A stretch of DNA of 36,887 nucleotides from an uncultured Polaribacter sp. (GTDB taxonomy: Bacteria > Bacteroidota > Bacteroidia > Flavobacteriales > Flavobacteriaceae), in NCBI GenBank assembly GCA_913020555.1, contig CAJWAC010000018.1:1-36887 (forward strand). Reading direction: 5' to 3'. The translations under genes were made by a program, and so were the position numbers. This document shows positions 1 to 9,800 of the stretch, piece by piece. Every line of letters starts with the position of its first letter. Within the stretch, counting starts at the first letter, position 1. The notes under the pieces were generated by a model, which saw nothing but the letters and a program-made list of their open reading frames with translations, was not told the DNA's origin and did not search any database.

Positions 1-1931
1 CAAATAATAACGCATTAGTATTTCAACCAACGGGTAATGATTTTACACCTGGAACCATTACTTTAAGAACTCAAAACCAAACAGGTGCAACTATAACAGA
101 TATTTATCTGTCTTACATTATTTACGTATTAAACAATGAAAATAGATATAACACTCTAAATTTTGAATATAGTATCGATGACGTGACTTACACTCCTGTT
201 GGTAGTTTAGATTTTACTTCAACAGAAACACAAGATGGCTCTCCAAGTTGGATATCAAATAACCGATCTACAAATGTTTCTGGTCTTTCAATTGCAGATG
301 GTGAATATTTTTATTTGCGTTGGGCTAGTGATAATGTTGGAGGTTCTGGAAGTCAAGACGAGTTCGCTATAGATGATATAACACTAAATTTTAATCCCTT
401 TAGTGCATGGACAGGAAATACAGATACAGATTGGGCAACCGCCGGTAACTGGAATAATGGTGTTCCTGCTGCAACCACAGACGTAACCATACCTACTGGT
501 CTTACAAACTACCCTACAGTAACAACAGCCGAAACTGTTAATTCATTAACCATAGCTTCTGGGGCAACTCTAGTTGCTACAAATGCAAGTTTTACTGTAA
601 CTAATAACGCAACCTACTCTAGAAATTTAGCAAGTGGTTCTCAATGGTATTTAATGTCTTCTCCTGTAAATGGAGAAAATTATAATAATGATTGGGTTAC
701 TGCAAATTCAATACCTTCTAGTTCTCAAGATACAGATAATAGAGGTATTAGTTGGTATGACAACTCATCTTCAGACACTGACTCTGATGGTGCTGCAACA
801 GGTGATAGCGCTACTGGTTATTGGAGGTATATGGCTGCTAATGATGATACTTCTTTTGCAGTTGGAAGAGGATACGGTGTAATTAGATCAGGCTCTGGTG
901 ATATTGAATTTATTGGTTCTGGAATATACACTTCAAATCAAAATTTTGCCGTAACTCAGGGTGAAAATAATTTTAATTTAATTGGTAATCCTTTTACTGG
1001 TTTTATTACCTTAGGCACATTCTACACAACTAATAGTGCTGTTATAGGTGATACTTTTCACACCTGGAATGGTAGTTCCTACACTGCTAGATTAAATAAT
1101 ATTATAGATTCTGAAAATCAAAATTTTGAGATTGCTCCAGGGCAAGGTTTCTTTGTTGAAGCTTCTTCAGCTGGTAACGTAACTTTTGAAATTTCTGATG
1201 TTTCGCATCAAGGAACTGATACGTTTCAAAAAAATAGCGGAAATTTATCTAAAATTAACTTATTCTTATCAGATGGTTCAAATAATAGATCCGCAAAACT
1301 ATATTACATAGAAGGCACCTCAGTTAATTATGACCCTGGATATGATGGAAAACTTTTTGGAGGGGTTTCTCATTCTTTTGCTTTGTATTCTCATTTGGTT
1401 AGTAATGATCAAGGAGAAAAATACCAAGTACAATCTCTACCAAATTCAGGCCACGAAAATATGGTAATCCCAATTGGATTGATCGCAGATGCTGGTAAAG
1501 AAATTACATTTACAGCAGAAGCCTTAAATTTACCTAGCGGGTTAAAAGTATTTTTAGAAGATAGATTCACAAATACGTTTACCAGATTAGATGAAGCTAA
1601 TAGTGCATATACCGTTGCATTAACTGAAAAATTAGATGGCGTTGGGCGTTTTTATTTACATACTAAAGCTAGTGCTCTAAATATTGATGAAGTGCAAATG
1701 GAAAATATTAGCATGTATACATCCAATGCTTCAACATTAAGAATAGTTGGTTTACCTCAAGGTAAAGCCAGCATAAAATTATTTAATATTTTAGGAAAAC
1801 AGGTTTTACAGACTACTTTTACGTCTAATGGTGCTAAAGACATTACTTTACCCAATGTATCTGCAGGCATTTATATTGTGCAGTTAAAAACAGCAACTGG
1901 CCAATTGAACCAAAAGATAACTTTAGACTAA
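1..1931 (+). CDS. T9SS type A sorting-domain surface protein, 5' end outside the window
   Basis: The reading frame is open from base 3 with no stop, so the gene starts upstream; the GTG at 183 is internal. About 642 residues are visible. The first ~135 resemble a beta-sandwich domain (ending around DEFAIDDITLNF). Next comes a WTGNTDTDW...GNW segment, then a long beta-rich region with the motifs LIGNPFTGF and GQGFFVEA. The last ~75 residues form a Por-type (T9SS type A) sorting domain, with LFNILGKQV and SAGIYIVQL. Proteins of this kind cross the outer membrane through the type IX system, lose the C-terminal domain and are anchored or released. Its C-terminal half is clearly related to, but diverged from, the two large proteins at 14246-19180 and 19694-23875 (shared [21 protein letters not shown]). 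A small peptide gene follows 27 bp downstream, presumably in the same transcript. The ligand or substrate cannot be told. Confidence 0.9.
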   Translation, partial: NNNALVFQPTGNDFTPGTITLRTQNQTGATITDIYLSYIIYVLNNENRYNTLNFEYSIDDVTYTPVGSLDFTSTETQDGSPSWISNNRSTNVSGLSIADGEYFYLRWASDNVGGSGSQDEFAIDDITLNFNPFSAWTGNTDTDWATAGNWNNGVPAATTDVTIPTGLTNYPTVTTAETVNSLTIASGATLVATNASFTVTNNATYSRNLASGSQWYLMSSPVNGENYNNDWVTANSIPSSSQDTDNRGISWYDNSSSDTDSDGAATGDSATGYWRYMAANDDTSFAVGRGYGVIRSGSGDIEFIGSGIYTSNQNFAVTQGENNFNLIGNPFTGFITLGTFYTTNSAVIGDTFHTWNGSSYTARLNNIIDSENQNFEIAPGQGFFVEASSAGNVTFEISDVSHQGTDTFQKNSGNLSKINLFLSDGSNNRSAKLYYIEGTSVNYDPGYDGKLFGGVSHSFALYSHLVSNDQGEKYQVQSLPNSGHENMVIPIGLIADAGKEITFTAEALNLPSGLKVFLEDRFTNTFTRLDEANSAYTVALTEKLDGVGRFYLHTKASALNIDEVQMENISMYTSNASTLRIVGLPQGKASIKLFNILGKQVLQTTFTSNGAKDITLPNVSAGIYIVQLKTATGQLNQKITLD

Positions 1932-1958
1932 CTTATACAACTTAAACGTAACGATATT

Positions 1959-2132
1959 ATGAAAAATAATAACAACAACCCTAAAGAAGAAATTACTCGT
2001 AAAGAAGCAATAAAAAAGATAGGTAACTACGGTAAATATACCGCTCTAACTGCGTTAGGTACGTATCTAATTTTAAATCCTCAGAAAGCACAAGCCAATT
2101 CTGTTCCTACTGATCCTGGAACTGGGTTTTAA
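1959..2132 (+). CDS. Small leader-like peptide, copy 1 of the family
   Basis: A 57-residue peptide. Residues 12-46 align without gaps to the 60-residue peptides at 19214 and 23909: 27 of 35 positions are identical and the other eight are conservative. The conserved block has a basic start (ITRKEAIKK), a Gly/Tyr/Lys stretch (IGNYGKY), a hydrophobic stretch (TALTALGTYLIL) and NPQKAQA, which ends like a signal-peptidase AxA site. The TRKEA motif resembles a Tat motif with RK in place of RR. The tail, NSVPTDPGTGF, shares PxxPG with the other copies. It lies 27 bp after a T9SS surface protein and is followed by a strong terminator. It could be a modified-peptide precursor or a small exported protein. 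I do not recognise a named family. The gene is real on the strength of conservation and context; the role is inferred. Confidence 0.85.
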   Translation: MKNNNNNPKEEITRKEAIKKIGNYGKYTALTALGTYLILNPQKAQANSVPTDPGTGF

Positions 2133-2150
2133 ACTTAAATTATAATTGCA

Positions 2151-2177
2151 AAAACGCCTCAAAATATGAGGCGTTTT
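2151..2177 (+). terminator. Rho-independent terminator after peptide copy 1
   Basis: Arms AAAACGCCTCA (2151-2161) and TGAGGCGTTTT (2167-2177) form a perfect 11-bp stem with a 5-base AAATA loop, followed by further T residues. It closes the surface protein-peptide transcript. A damaged copy of the same hairpin and its flank recurs just before the PqqD/HPr-kinase-like gene. Confidence 0.9.
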
Positions 2178-2228
2178 TTGTTTGTAATCCATTTTACATA
2201 AGTACTTTTATTTTATGGAAACAGTGCA
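2151..2228 (+). repeat. Direct repeat, left copy (terminator plus vestigial gene start)
   Basis: Bases 2151-2228 align without gaps to 4123-4200 at a constant offset of 1972 bp. From 2167 on, about 57 of 62 positions match, including GAGGCGTTTTTTGTTTGTAA and ATAAGTACTTTTATT just before an ATG. The left copy keeps the intact hairpin but has only a dead 8-codon remnant of the downstream start. The two copies bracket the metallophosphoesterase gene. Confidence 0.8.
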
Positions 2229-2623
2229 AAATAGATACTAAATAAACTCAATTACAAAAGCCTTTAGAATGTGTATTTGTTTGATATCTTTATCCTAGGC
2301 TATAAATTGAATCGTCTAATTTTCAAATTATCGGATAAAACAAGATTACTGCTGCCATAAAAGGATTTTAATTGCGCTGAGTAACTTAAAGAAACCTTGT
2401 GGTACTTATTTTTCTCTTTTTCTAAAATATTTAGGCTAATACTATCTTAAAACATTACATTTTTTACTTTTTTGTTAGCATATATGCTGTTTTCACAGTA
2501 AGTATATGACAATTTGAAATGTTATACAATGCCGAAAATATTTGTTGTTCATGTTAAAATACTTTTTATTTTTACATCACTATTTCAATACAAAAAAGAC
2601 GATATTCAATCTAAAATTCATCT

Positions 2624-3958
2624 ATGCTTTTTAAAAACCATTTCCCCCTATACCTTGTATGTATTGCATGCCTTATAAGTAACGCTCTTATAGCTCAACA
2701 TCATTCTCATACCTTAGAAGGTTTGCATCATTGGGAAATTCCAAGTAAAGACCCCGACCGCTTAATGCTTACATTTCATGGAGACCCTGCCACAAATAGA
2801 GCCATTACTTGGCGTACTGATACCACTGTAGTAAAAGCAGTAGCTCAAATAGCGGAGGCCACGGTTAATTCAAAATTTGAAAATAGCGCGATAACTTTTA
2901 ATGCAATAACAGAAGAATTTGATTTAGGTTTATACAAAGGAAATGCCCCGCTTCAAGTACACTATCATAGTGTAATTTTCAATAACCTTAAACCTCATAC
3001 ACTTTATGTTTATCGTGTTGGAGATGGTAAAGAGCATTGGTCGGAATGGATTCAATTTCGTACAGCTAAAACAGGTTATGCGCCTACCGAATTCGTATAT
3101 TTTGGTGATGCACAAAATGATGTACTTTCTCATTGGTCTCGTGTTATTCGTATGGCATATCAAACAGCACCCAACGCTTCTTTTGTAATCCACGCAGGAG
3201 ACCTCATAAACCATTCACACACAGACTCCGAATGGGCGGAGTGGTATAAAGCGGGTAGTTTTATCCATAGCCAATGGACTGCCATTCCAGTAGTTGGAAA
3301 CCATGAGTTTTTTCCCCTTGAAAATGGAACTCCAAGACAACTTTCTATTCAATGGAGACCTCAATTTACACTACCTATTGAAAAAGAGTTACCACCTCAA
3401 ATTCATGAAACTGTTTACACTGTAGATTATCAAGACATCCGAATTATTGTGTTAAATTCCAATGATCAACTAGAAGAACAAACAAAATACATTGAAGAAA
3501 AATTAAAGAATTCAAAGGCAAAATGGAATATAATAACCTGCCATCATTCTGTTTTTTCACCAGCCACAGGAAGAGATTTCCAGTTTGCTAGACAATATTG
3601 GAAACCGTTATTTGACAAATACAATGTAGATTTAGTTCTTAATGGCCACGATCATACCTATGCCAGAGGACATGTACCTGTGCGTTCTTCAGATATTGAC
3701 AATAGTGGAGACATACACACAGTTTATGTAACCTCTGTTAGTGGCCCAAAGCAATATCAATTAGATAGAGAGCAAATGAAAACCTATGCTGCTGATGGCT
3801 ATCAATCCGACACATCTGCGGAACAAACACAGTTTTATCAAGTTATCAGCGTAAAAGACAATAAGCTAACATATATTGCTTATACCGCTTTAGGAGAAGA
3901 ATATGACAGAGCGGTTATTGTAAAAGACTTTAAAACTGGCAAAAAGCATTTGAATTAA
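2624..3958 (+). CDS. Secreted purple-acid-phosphatase-like metallophosphoesterase
   Basis: 444 residues. A signal peptide (about 1-24, ending ALIAQ) is followed by an Fn3-like N-terminal domain (~40-148) typical of purple acid phosphatases, then a calcineurin-type metallophosphatase domain. Metal-binding motifs appear in order: GDAQ (161-164), GDL (192-194), GNHE (225-228), CHH (306-308) and GHDH (341-344). This is the full ligand set for a two-metal phosphoesterase, so it should be active, probably in the periplasm or outside the cell, releasing phosphate from monoesters or diesters. The substrate is unknown. The gene sits between two direct copies of a terminator/gene-start segment (2151-2228 and 4123-4200), so it appears to have been inserted between the peptide gene and the kinase-like gene rather than being part of that unit. 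Confidence 0.9.
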   Translation: MLFKNHFPLYLVCIACLISNALIAQHHSHTLEGLHHWEIPSKDPDRLMLTFHGDPATNRAITWRTDTTVVKAVAQIAEATVNSKFENSAITFNAITEEFDLGLYKGNAPLQVHYHSVIFNNLKPHTLYVYRVGDGKEHWSEWIQFRTAKTGYAPTEFVYFGDAQNDVLSHWSRVIRMAYQTAPNASFVIHAGDLINHSHTDSEWAEWYKAGSFIHSQWTAIPVVGNHEFFPLENGTPRQLSIQWRPQFTLPIEKELPPQIHETVYTVDYQDIRIIVLNSNDQLEEQTKYIEEKLKNSKAKWNIITCHHSVFSPATGRDFQFARQYWKPLFDKYNVDLVLNGHDHTYARGHVPVRSSDIDNSGDIHTVYVTSVSGPKQYQLDREQMKTYAADGYQSDTSAEQTQFYQVISVKDNKLTYIAYTALGEEYDRAVIVKDFKTGKKHLN

Positions 3959-4049
3959 TAGTAAGGTTGGTTGTTATAATCTTATAGTGCAAAACCGAAA
4001 AGTGTGCACAAAGTACTGCCGTAGTTTATTGTACTCAATAACTTAATGC

Positions 4050-4075
4050 AACAAATCTAAATACATAGATTTGTT
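4050..4075 (+). terminator. Hairpin after the phosphoesterase
   Basis: AACAAATCT (4050-4058) pairs with AGATTTGTT (4067-4075), a perfect 9-bp stem with an 8-base loop, 92 bp after the phosphoesterase stop. There is no strong T run, so it is a weak terminator candidate. Confidence 0.45.
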
Positions 4076-4122
4076 ATCATGGCAATAAAAAAGGTGGAAC
4101 GACTTACCATATGATACAAATA

Positions 4123-4200
4123 AAAACACGTCATTTTTTGAGGCGTTTTTTGTTTGTAATACATTTTAAATAAGTACTTTTATTATATGGAATCACTGAA
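4123..4200 (+). repeat. Direct repeat, right copy (damaged terminator plus live gene start)
   Basis: Matches 2151-2228 at an offset of 1972 bp. Its hairpin (AAAACACGTCA ... TGAGGCGTTTT) has two mismatched pairs and is probably weak. Here the downstream ATG at 4187 opens the real PqqD/HPr-kinase-like gene. The simplest reading is that the kinase-like gene once followed the peptide terminator directly. Confidence 0.8.
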
Positions 4201-5326
4201 TGCGATATATAAAGTTGTAGAAGATAAAACCATTACTTGGTTTAAAAATAGTAATGAATATTTGGTGTTAGAAAATACCACTGCAGACATCCTTAAAAGG
4301 TTAAGCAAAGGAATTACAGTAAAAAATATTGCCATTAGTTTGTCTAAAAAGATTAATGTACCATTAGAAAAAGCAGAAGATTTTATTTTACATCTTAAGA
4401 AAGAGGTTTACGATCCTAATCAACAAAAAAAGGAACACATTATTAATGATTATAGAGATGTGAAAAAGCCAGAGGTTTATGCCTTTATCAAATTCTATAA
4501 AATAAATGATGTTGTTTTTAAAGTTTCCTATTTAAGTGAAAATGAACTATCCTATATTCACCCTAAATTTGCACATTTAGTTATTGATGCCGTGGCAACT
4601 TATCAAAACGAATTTGAGGTATTTATACATAACAATTTCATCTTTTTGTTTGTTAATCAAAATTGTATTGGATCTTGGAGTTATAATGATGTGCATTATT
4701 TTCAAGGTAAATTTTCTATGGAATTGATTCAGAAAATTCATCAAAAAGAAGAGGATGAATGGCTGGGTGTTTTTCATGCATCTGCCATCAGTAATGGTAA
4801 AAAATCAATGTTGTTTTTAGGTGATTCTGGTAACGGAAAAAGTACCTCTTTAGCACTTTTACAAGCCAGTGGCTTTACTTGCTTAGCCGATGATTTTGTG
4901 CCTATGGATGCTGAGAAACAAGAAGTTTATAGTTTTCCTGCAGCCATATCAATCAAAAAAAATAGTTTAGAAACACTATTACCCATTTATCCAGAATTAA
5001 AAACAAGTGCAGAGTATCATTTTAAAAGATTAAACAAAATTGTGCGTTATTTAAAACCAAATAACACCAACTTTTTTACGCATTTGCCTTGCCATGATTT
5101 GGTTTTTATAAAGTATGAAAAAGATAGTCCTCTTATTTGTAAAACAATTGATAAACTGGAAGCATTCTTACAATTGATCCCTGATTCTTGGTTATCGCCT
5201 AAAATGGAAAACGCACAAGTATTTCTAGATTGGTTTGGTGGATTAAATTGCTACCAATTAATTTATTCTGAAAACGAAAAAATGATTGCTAAAGTTGCTG
5301 AAATTTTTGAAAAAGGCACTATTTAA
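4187..5326 (+). CDS. PqqD-like / HPr-kinase-like fusion protein
   Basis: 379 residues. Residues ~1-90 look like a PqqD-type peptide-binding domain, with the usual small beta-helix layout and ADILKRLSKG. Residues ~195-330 look like the HprK/PEP-carboxykinase P-loop fold: FHASAI precedes the strand LFLGDSGNGKST (Walker A, about 212-220), followed by LADDFVPMD (233-241) and FPAAISIK (250-257). There is no signal peptide, so it is cytoplasmic. Relatives act with short peptides: PqqD domains bind peptide leaders, and HprK-like kinases phosphorylate peptides in some lasso-peptide clusters or occur in HPr-rel-A loci. A role on the small peptides at 1959, 19214 and 23909 is inferred. Its stop overlaps the stop of convergent mpl by 4 bp. 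The start follows a degraded copy of the peptide terminator, suggesting it was once expressed by read-through. Confidence 0.85.
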   Translation: MESLNAIYKVVEDKTITWFKNSNEYLVLENTTADILKRLSKGITVKNIAISLSKKINVPLEKAEDFILHLKKEVYDPNQQKKEHIINDYRDVKKPEVYAFIKFYKINDVVFKVSYLSENELSYIHPKFAHLVIDAVATYQNEFEVFIHNNFIFLFVNQNCIGSWSYNDVHYFQGKFSMELIQKIHQKEEDEWLGVFHASAISNGKKSMLFLGDSGNGKSTSLALLQASGFTCLADDFVPMDAEKQEVYSFPAAISIKKNSLETLLPIYPELKTSAEYHFKRLNKIVRYLKPNNTNFFTHLPCHDLVFIKYEKDSPLICKTIDKLEAFLQLIPDSWLSPKMENAQVFLDWFGGLNCYQLIYSENEKMIAKVAEIFEKGTI

Positions 5327-6681
5327 ACCAAAGCTTTCACCTCATCAAAATCTAAGCCACCATAATTACCAGAACTCATTAAAACAGTTGCTGTATTCTT
5401 TAAATTTTCGCTAAACAAAAAGTCTTTAAATTCGTTAGGATTTGTATAAATAATCAAGTCATCTCTTTCAAAGGCTTGGGCTATTTGGTTGTGTGTAACT
5501 TCCTCTAACTGTTTAATTTTTACGGCATGAGGCGAATAGAATACAACAGCCTTATCCGCTTTATCTAATGCGCCTTTATATTCAGCTAAAAACTCAGCAT
5601 TTAAACTGGAATAAGTATGTAACTCCAAACATGCCAAAACGGTTCTGTTTGCATATTGTTCTTTAACAGCTTTTGTAGTGGCTGCAACTTTACTTGGGCT
5701 GTGTGCAAAATCTTTAAAAATTACGGTTGTATCGTTTTCAGCAATCTTTTCTAAACGTTTACTCGCTCCACTAAAGCTGGCTATTGCTTCGTAAAAATCA
5801 TCTTCATCAATTCCCATATGCTGGCAAATCCACTTTGCTCCTGCCAGATTCTGTAAATTGTGCTTTCCAAAAATTTCTAAGGGTAAATCTCCTTCTGTAG
5901 TTTCTAAATAAGTCGTGCCATTATCAATAAAATAACTCGGGGTTTCGTAAGGATATTTTTTTATATGATTTTCCGAAGACTCAACAACATCCTTTACATT
6001 TTCATCTTCTACATTATATACCATACTTCCTCCATTAATCATAGAATCTGTAAAAATCTGAAACTGTGCTTTGTAATTTTCGAAAGTTGGAAAAACATTG
6101 ATATGATCCCAAGCAATGCCACTCAACAAAGCAATATTTGGTTTGTATAAATGAAATTTAGGACGCATATCTATAGGTGAACTCAAATATTCATCACCTT
6201 CTAAAACCATAAAATCGTTATCATTGGTAAGGTGCACCATTGTTTCAAAACCATCTAGCTGCGCACCAACCATGTAATCTACTTCTCTATCGTGGTAATT
6301 TAATACATGCAAAATCATAGAAGTTATGGTTGTTTTACCGTGAGAACCTCCAATTACCACTCTTGTTTTATTTTTACATTGTTCATATAAAAACTCTGGA
6401 TATGAATATATTTTTAAACCCAATTCTTGTGCTTTCAACAATTCGGGATTGTCCTTTTTTGCATGCATGCCTAAAATAATCACATCTAAATCTGATGAAA
6501 TCTTTTCTGGAAACCAACCAAATTCTGCTGGCAACAAACCATATTTTGCTAAACGAGATTTAGACGGATCGTGAATGGTATCGTCACTACCAAAAACTTG
6601 GTATCCTTTTTGGTGTAAAGCTATTGCCAAATTGTGCATGGCACTTCCCCCAATGGCTATAAAATGTATATTCATCAACAA
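5323..6681 (-). CDS. mpl: UDP-N-acetylmuramate:L-alanyl-gamma-D-glutamyl-meso-diaminopimelate ligase
   Basis: 452 residues, the full length of Mpl, a Mur-ligase-family enzyme that attaches recycled murein tripeptide to UDP-MurNAc in the cytoplasm. The N-terminal domain begins MNIHFIAIGGSAMHNLA, the Mpl version of the MurC dinucleotide-like fold. The ATP-binding P-loop is GGSHGKTT (111-118), and LEGDEYLSSPID follows in the central domain. The C-terminal domain contains KDFAHSPSK. A second ATG two codons in gives MNIH, an equally good start. The gene is convergent with the PqqD/HPr-kinase-like gene (4-bp overlap) and divergent from the alpha-2-macroglobulin gene, with a 162-bp gap holding both promoters. 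Typical for Flavobacteriia and unrelated to the peptide cassettes. Confidence 0.93.
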   Translation of the reverse strand: MLMNIHFIAIGGSAMHNLAIALHQKGYQVFGSDDTIHDPSKSRLAKYGLLPAEFGWFPEKISSDLDVIILGMHAKKDNPELLKAQELGLKIYSYPEFLYEQCKNKTRVVIGGSHGKTTITSMILHVLNYHDREVDYMVGAQLDGFETMVHLTNDNDFMVLEGDEYLSSPIDMRPKFHLYKPNIALLSGIAWDHINVFPTFENYKAQFQIFTDSMINGGSMVYNVEDENVKDVVESSENHIKKYPYETPSYFIDNGTTYLETTEGDLPLEIFGKHNLQNLAGAKWICQHMGIDEDDFYEAIASFSGASKRLEKIAENDTTVIFKDFAHSPSKVAATTKAVKEQYANRTVLACLELHTYSSLNAEFLAEYKGALDKADKAVVFYSPHAVKIKQLEEVTHNQIAQAFERDDLIIYTNPNEFKDFLFSENLKNTATVLMSSGNYGGLDFDEVKALV

Positions 6682-6843
6682 AAATTTAAAAAGTAAAAAT
6701 ACAAAAGCTTGTTACAATATTGATTATATTTAAACAAAACTCAACTAAAAATAGTGTTAACGTACTAAAAAGTGCTGTTCGCTAATTTTAGATTGTTTTT
6801 AGTCTCGATTTGAACCTTCTTTGTATTCTTAAATCTATGGATT

Positions 6844-9800
6844 ATGAAAAAATTTGCACCTTTATTTGTTATCATACTATCTTCTTTTACTATAAACGCT
6901 CAAAGTGATTTTGATATGCTTTGGAACAAAGTTGAAAAACTAGAAGTCCAAAATTTACCAAAATCTGCCTTAACAATTGTGCATGCAATTTATGAAAAAG
7001 GCGAGCAGGAGGAAAATGCTGCTCAAGTTATAAAATCATTATTTTACCAAAGTAAATTCAGCTTAATTCTAGAGGAGAATGCACAACTAAAAGTTATCAA
7101 TAATTTCAAGAAACAAATTGCCAATCAGGAATCACCCTCAAAAAATATAATGCAAAATGTATTGGCAAATTTATACTGGCAATATTTTAATCAAAATAGA
7201 TACAAATTTTACAACAGAACAAAAACTGCCACAAAAGTAAATCCTGAAGATTTTAGGACTTGGGATTTAGAAACTCTTTTTAACGAAATTCATGTGTATT
7301 TTAAAGCATCTTTAGAAAATGAAGACAAACTAAAAAATACAAATATTAAAGAGTTCTCAGACATTTTAGTTCTGCAAAAAGAAACCAAAACATACAGCCC
7401 CACTTTGTATGATTTTTTAGCCAATAATGCTTTACAATTTTATAAATCTTCAGAAACATTAATAACAAGACCTGCGTATAAATTTACAATTAATGAAACT
7501 GCTTATCTAAGCGATTTTAATACTTTTTTAGCCTTAGAAATCACATCTAAAGACAGTTTGTCTTTGCAGTTAAATGCTTTAAAAATTTATCAGAAATTAA
7601 TAAAACACCATATTCAAAAAGATCATAAAGATGCTTTAGCTCATGTAGATATAGCTCGACTGGAGTTTGTGAAATCTAAGGCCACTTTTGATGACAAAAA
7701 TGATATTCTTTTAAATACTTTAAAGTCATCAGAAAAAAAATTAAAAACACACAAAGCAAGCGGTTTATATGCTTTTGAAATTGCCAAGAATTATAAGAAT
7801 GCATCTAAAAACAAAGCAGCACAAACTATTTGTAATACTGTTATTCAGAAGTTTTCAAAGAGTCTTGGTGCGCAAAAATGTACCATTCTAAAAGCCCAAA
7901 TTGAGCAAAAAACATTGGCTATAACAGCTGAAAAGTATATTCCTAATGATAAAAACTCGAGAATATTAGTAACCTATAAAAATGTTGAAAGTCTATTTTT
8001 TGCTGCATATAAAGTCAATCAAAAACAGGTAAAGAATTTCAATAAAATAGCTGATTTTAAAGATAAAAAAGCCTTCATAAAGACTTTAAAAATTAGCAAA
8101 TCTTGGAAACATCAATTGAGAAATGAAGGTGATTATTTACAACATAAAACAGAAGTAATTGTACCGAAATTTGAAAACGGAATGTATTTAATGTTAGCTT
8201 CAGAAACAGAAGATTTACATGAGCAATCTATTTATGGTACAACCACTTTTCAAGTTACCAATTTAACTCTTGTAGAAAACACTTTTAATGACAAGTATAA
8301 TTACCAAATAGTAGATAGAAATACCGGAAAACCAATCCAAAATGCAGAAATCCAATTGCAAAGTAATGGCAAATACAAAGATGACTATATCCATAAAAAA
8401 CTTATTACAAATAAAAATGGATTTGCTTCATTTAAAAGTAAAAACAGATTTAGAAATGTAAATATTACGGCAAAAACCAAAAACGATTTTGCCGATTTTG
8501 GTAATCATTACTTATATGATTATAGTAAAAGAAATTATAGAGATGATCGAGATGAAGACATCATCATTAAACCATTTATTTTTACGGATAGAAGTATTTA
8601 CAGACCAGGTCAAATTATCTATTTTAAAGCAATTGTTATTAAAAAACAAGGAGATACATCCGAGGTTTTAAAAGATGAATACATTTCGGTAACCTTGGTA
8701 GATGTAAATAATCAAGATGTAAAAGAACTGGATTTAAAATTGAATGAATTTGGTTCTGTTGCAGGGCAATTTATCATCCCAAATAATGGTTTAACAGGGC
8801 AATATTCCATTGAAATTGATGAAACTTATAAAGATCACAAAAATACATTTTATGATAAAAATGATTTTGATTTCGATTATAACAGTTCAAAAACGATACA
8901 AGTAGAAGAATACAAAAGACCCAAATTTGAAACAAAAATCAAAAATATTACAGATACGTATAGAATTAATGACTCTGTACATGTAAACGGTTTTGCAAAA
9001 GCATTTTCAGGCGCAAATATTACAGATGCAAAAGTAGTCTATAGGGTTCGTAGAAAAGTACAATACCCAAGTTGGTATTTTTGGAGAAGACCAACGTTTA
9101 CCTCAAGTTCGCAAGAAATTACTCAAGGTGAAACCATTACCAATGAAAAAGGAGAATTCAGAATTGTTTTTAAAGCAATGCCCGATGAAACCATAGATAC
9201 CTCTAATTTACCCATTTTTAATTATGAAATTACTGCAGATGTTACAGATATTAATGGGGAAACGCGTTCTGCAACCTCTATTGTAAAAGTGGGTTACCAT
9301 AGCTTAATTGCCACTATTACTGTGGATGATAACATTGATAAAAATTTAAAAGAACATAAGATTACCATTCATACCAATAACCTGAATGATGAATTTGTTT
9401 CGGCAAAAGGAATACTAAAAGTATACAAATTACAAGCCCCAAAAAATCCATTAAGAAAGAGACCTTGGGATGCGCCAGACTTTCAAGATATTTCAGAAAA
9501 AGAGTTCAGAAAGTTATTTCCTAATGATTCTTACACAAATGAAGAAACTAATGAAAAGAACTGGAAAAAAGGTAATCTTATTTTCAGTGAAAATTTCGAT
9601 ACCGCCAATTCAAAAGAAATTAATTTAAAAAACACCAGCAATTGGATTTCAGGAAAATACCTCATCACCTTAGAAAGTAAAGATAAATTTGGGCAAGCAG
9701 TAAAAGATGAAAAAAGAGTAACGCTTTTCTCTTCAAAAGAAAAAAAGGTTGCAGATAGTAAATTGTTTAGCATTCAAACAGATAAACCATTTTACAAGAT

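Larger units (their letters stand above)
2133..2623. other. Intergenic region with terminator and a vestigial start
   Basis: After the terminator the sequence matches 4123-4200 (see the repeat entries). At 2215 it carries ATGGAAACAGTG, which corresponds to the start ATGGAATCACTG of the PqqD/HPr-kinase-like gene at 4187, but this frame stops after eight codons. The rest (about 2230-2623) is AT-rich with no convincing gene. It must hold the promoter of the phosphoesterase, though I see no clear TAnnTTTG box. Confidence 0.5.

Noticed and set aside
2477..2488. Perfect palindrome AGCATATATGCT as an operator
   Set aside because: Twelve bases in very AT-rich DNA can arise by chance and no second copy was seen.
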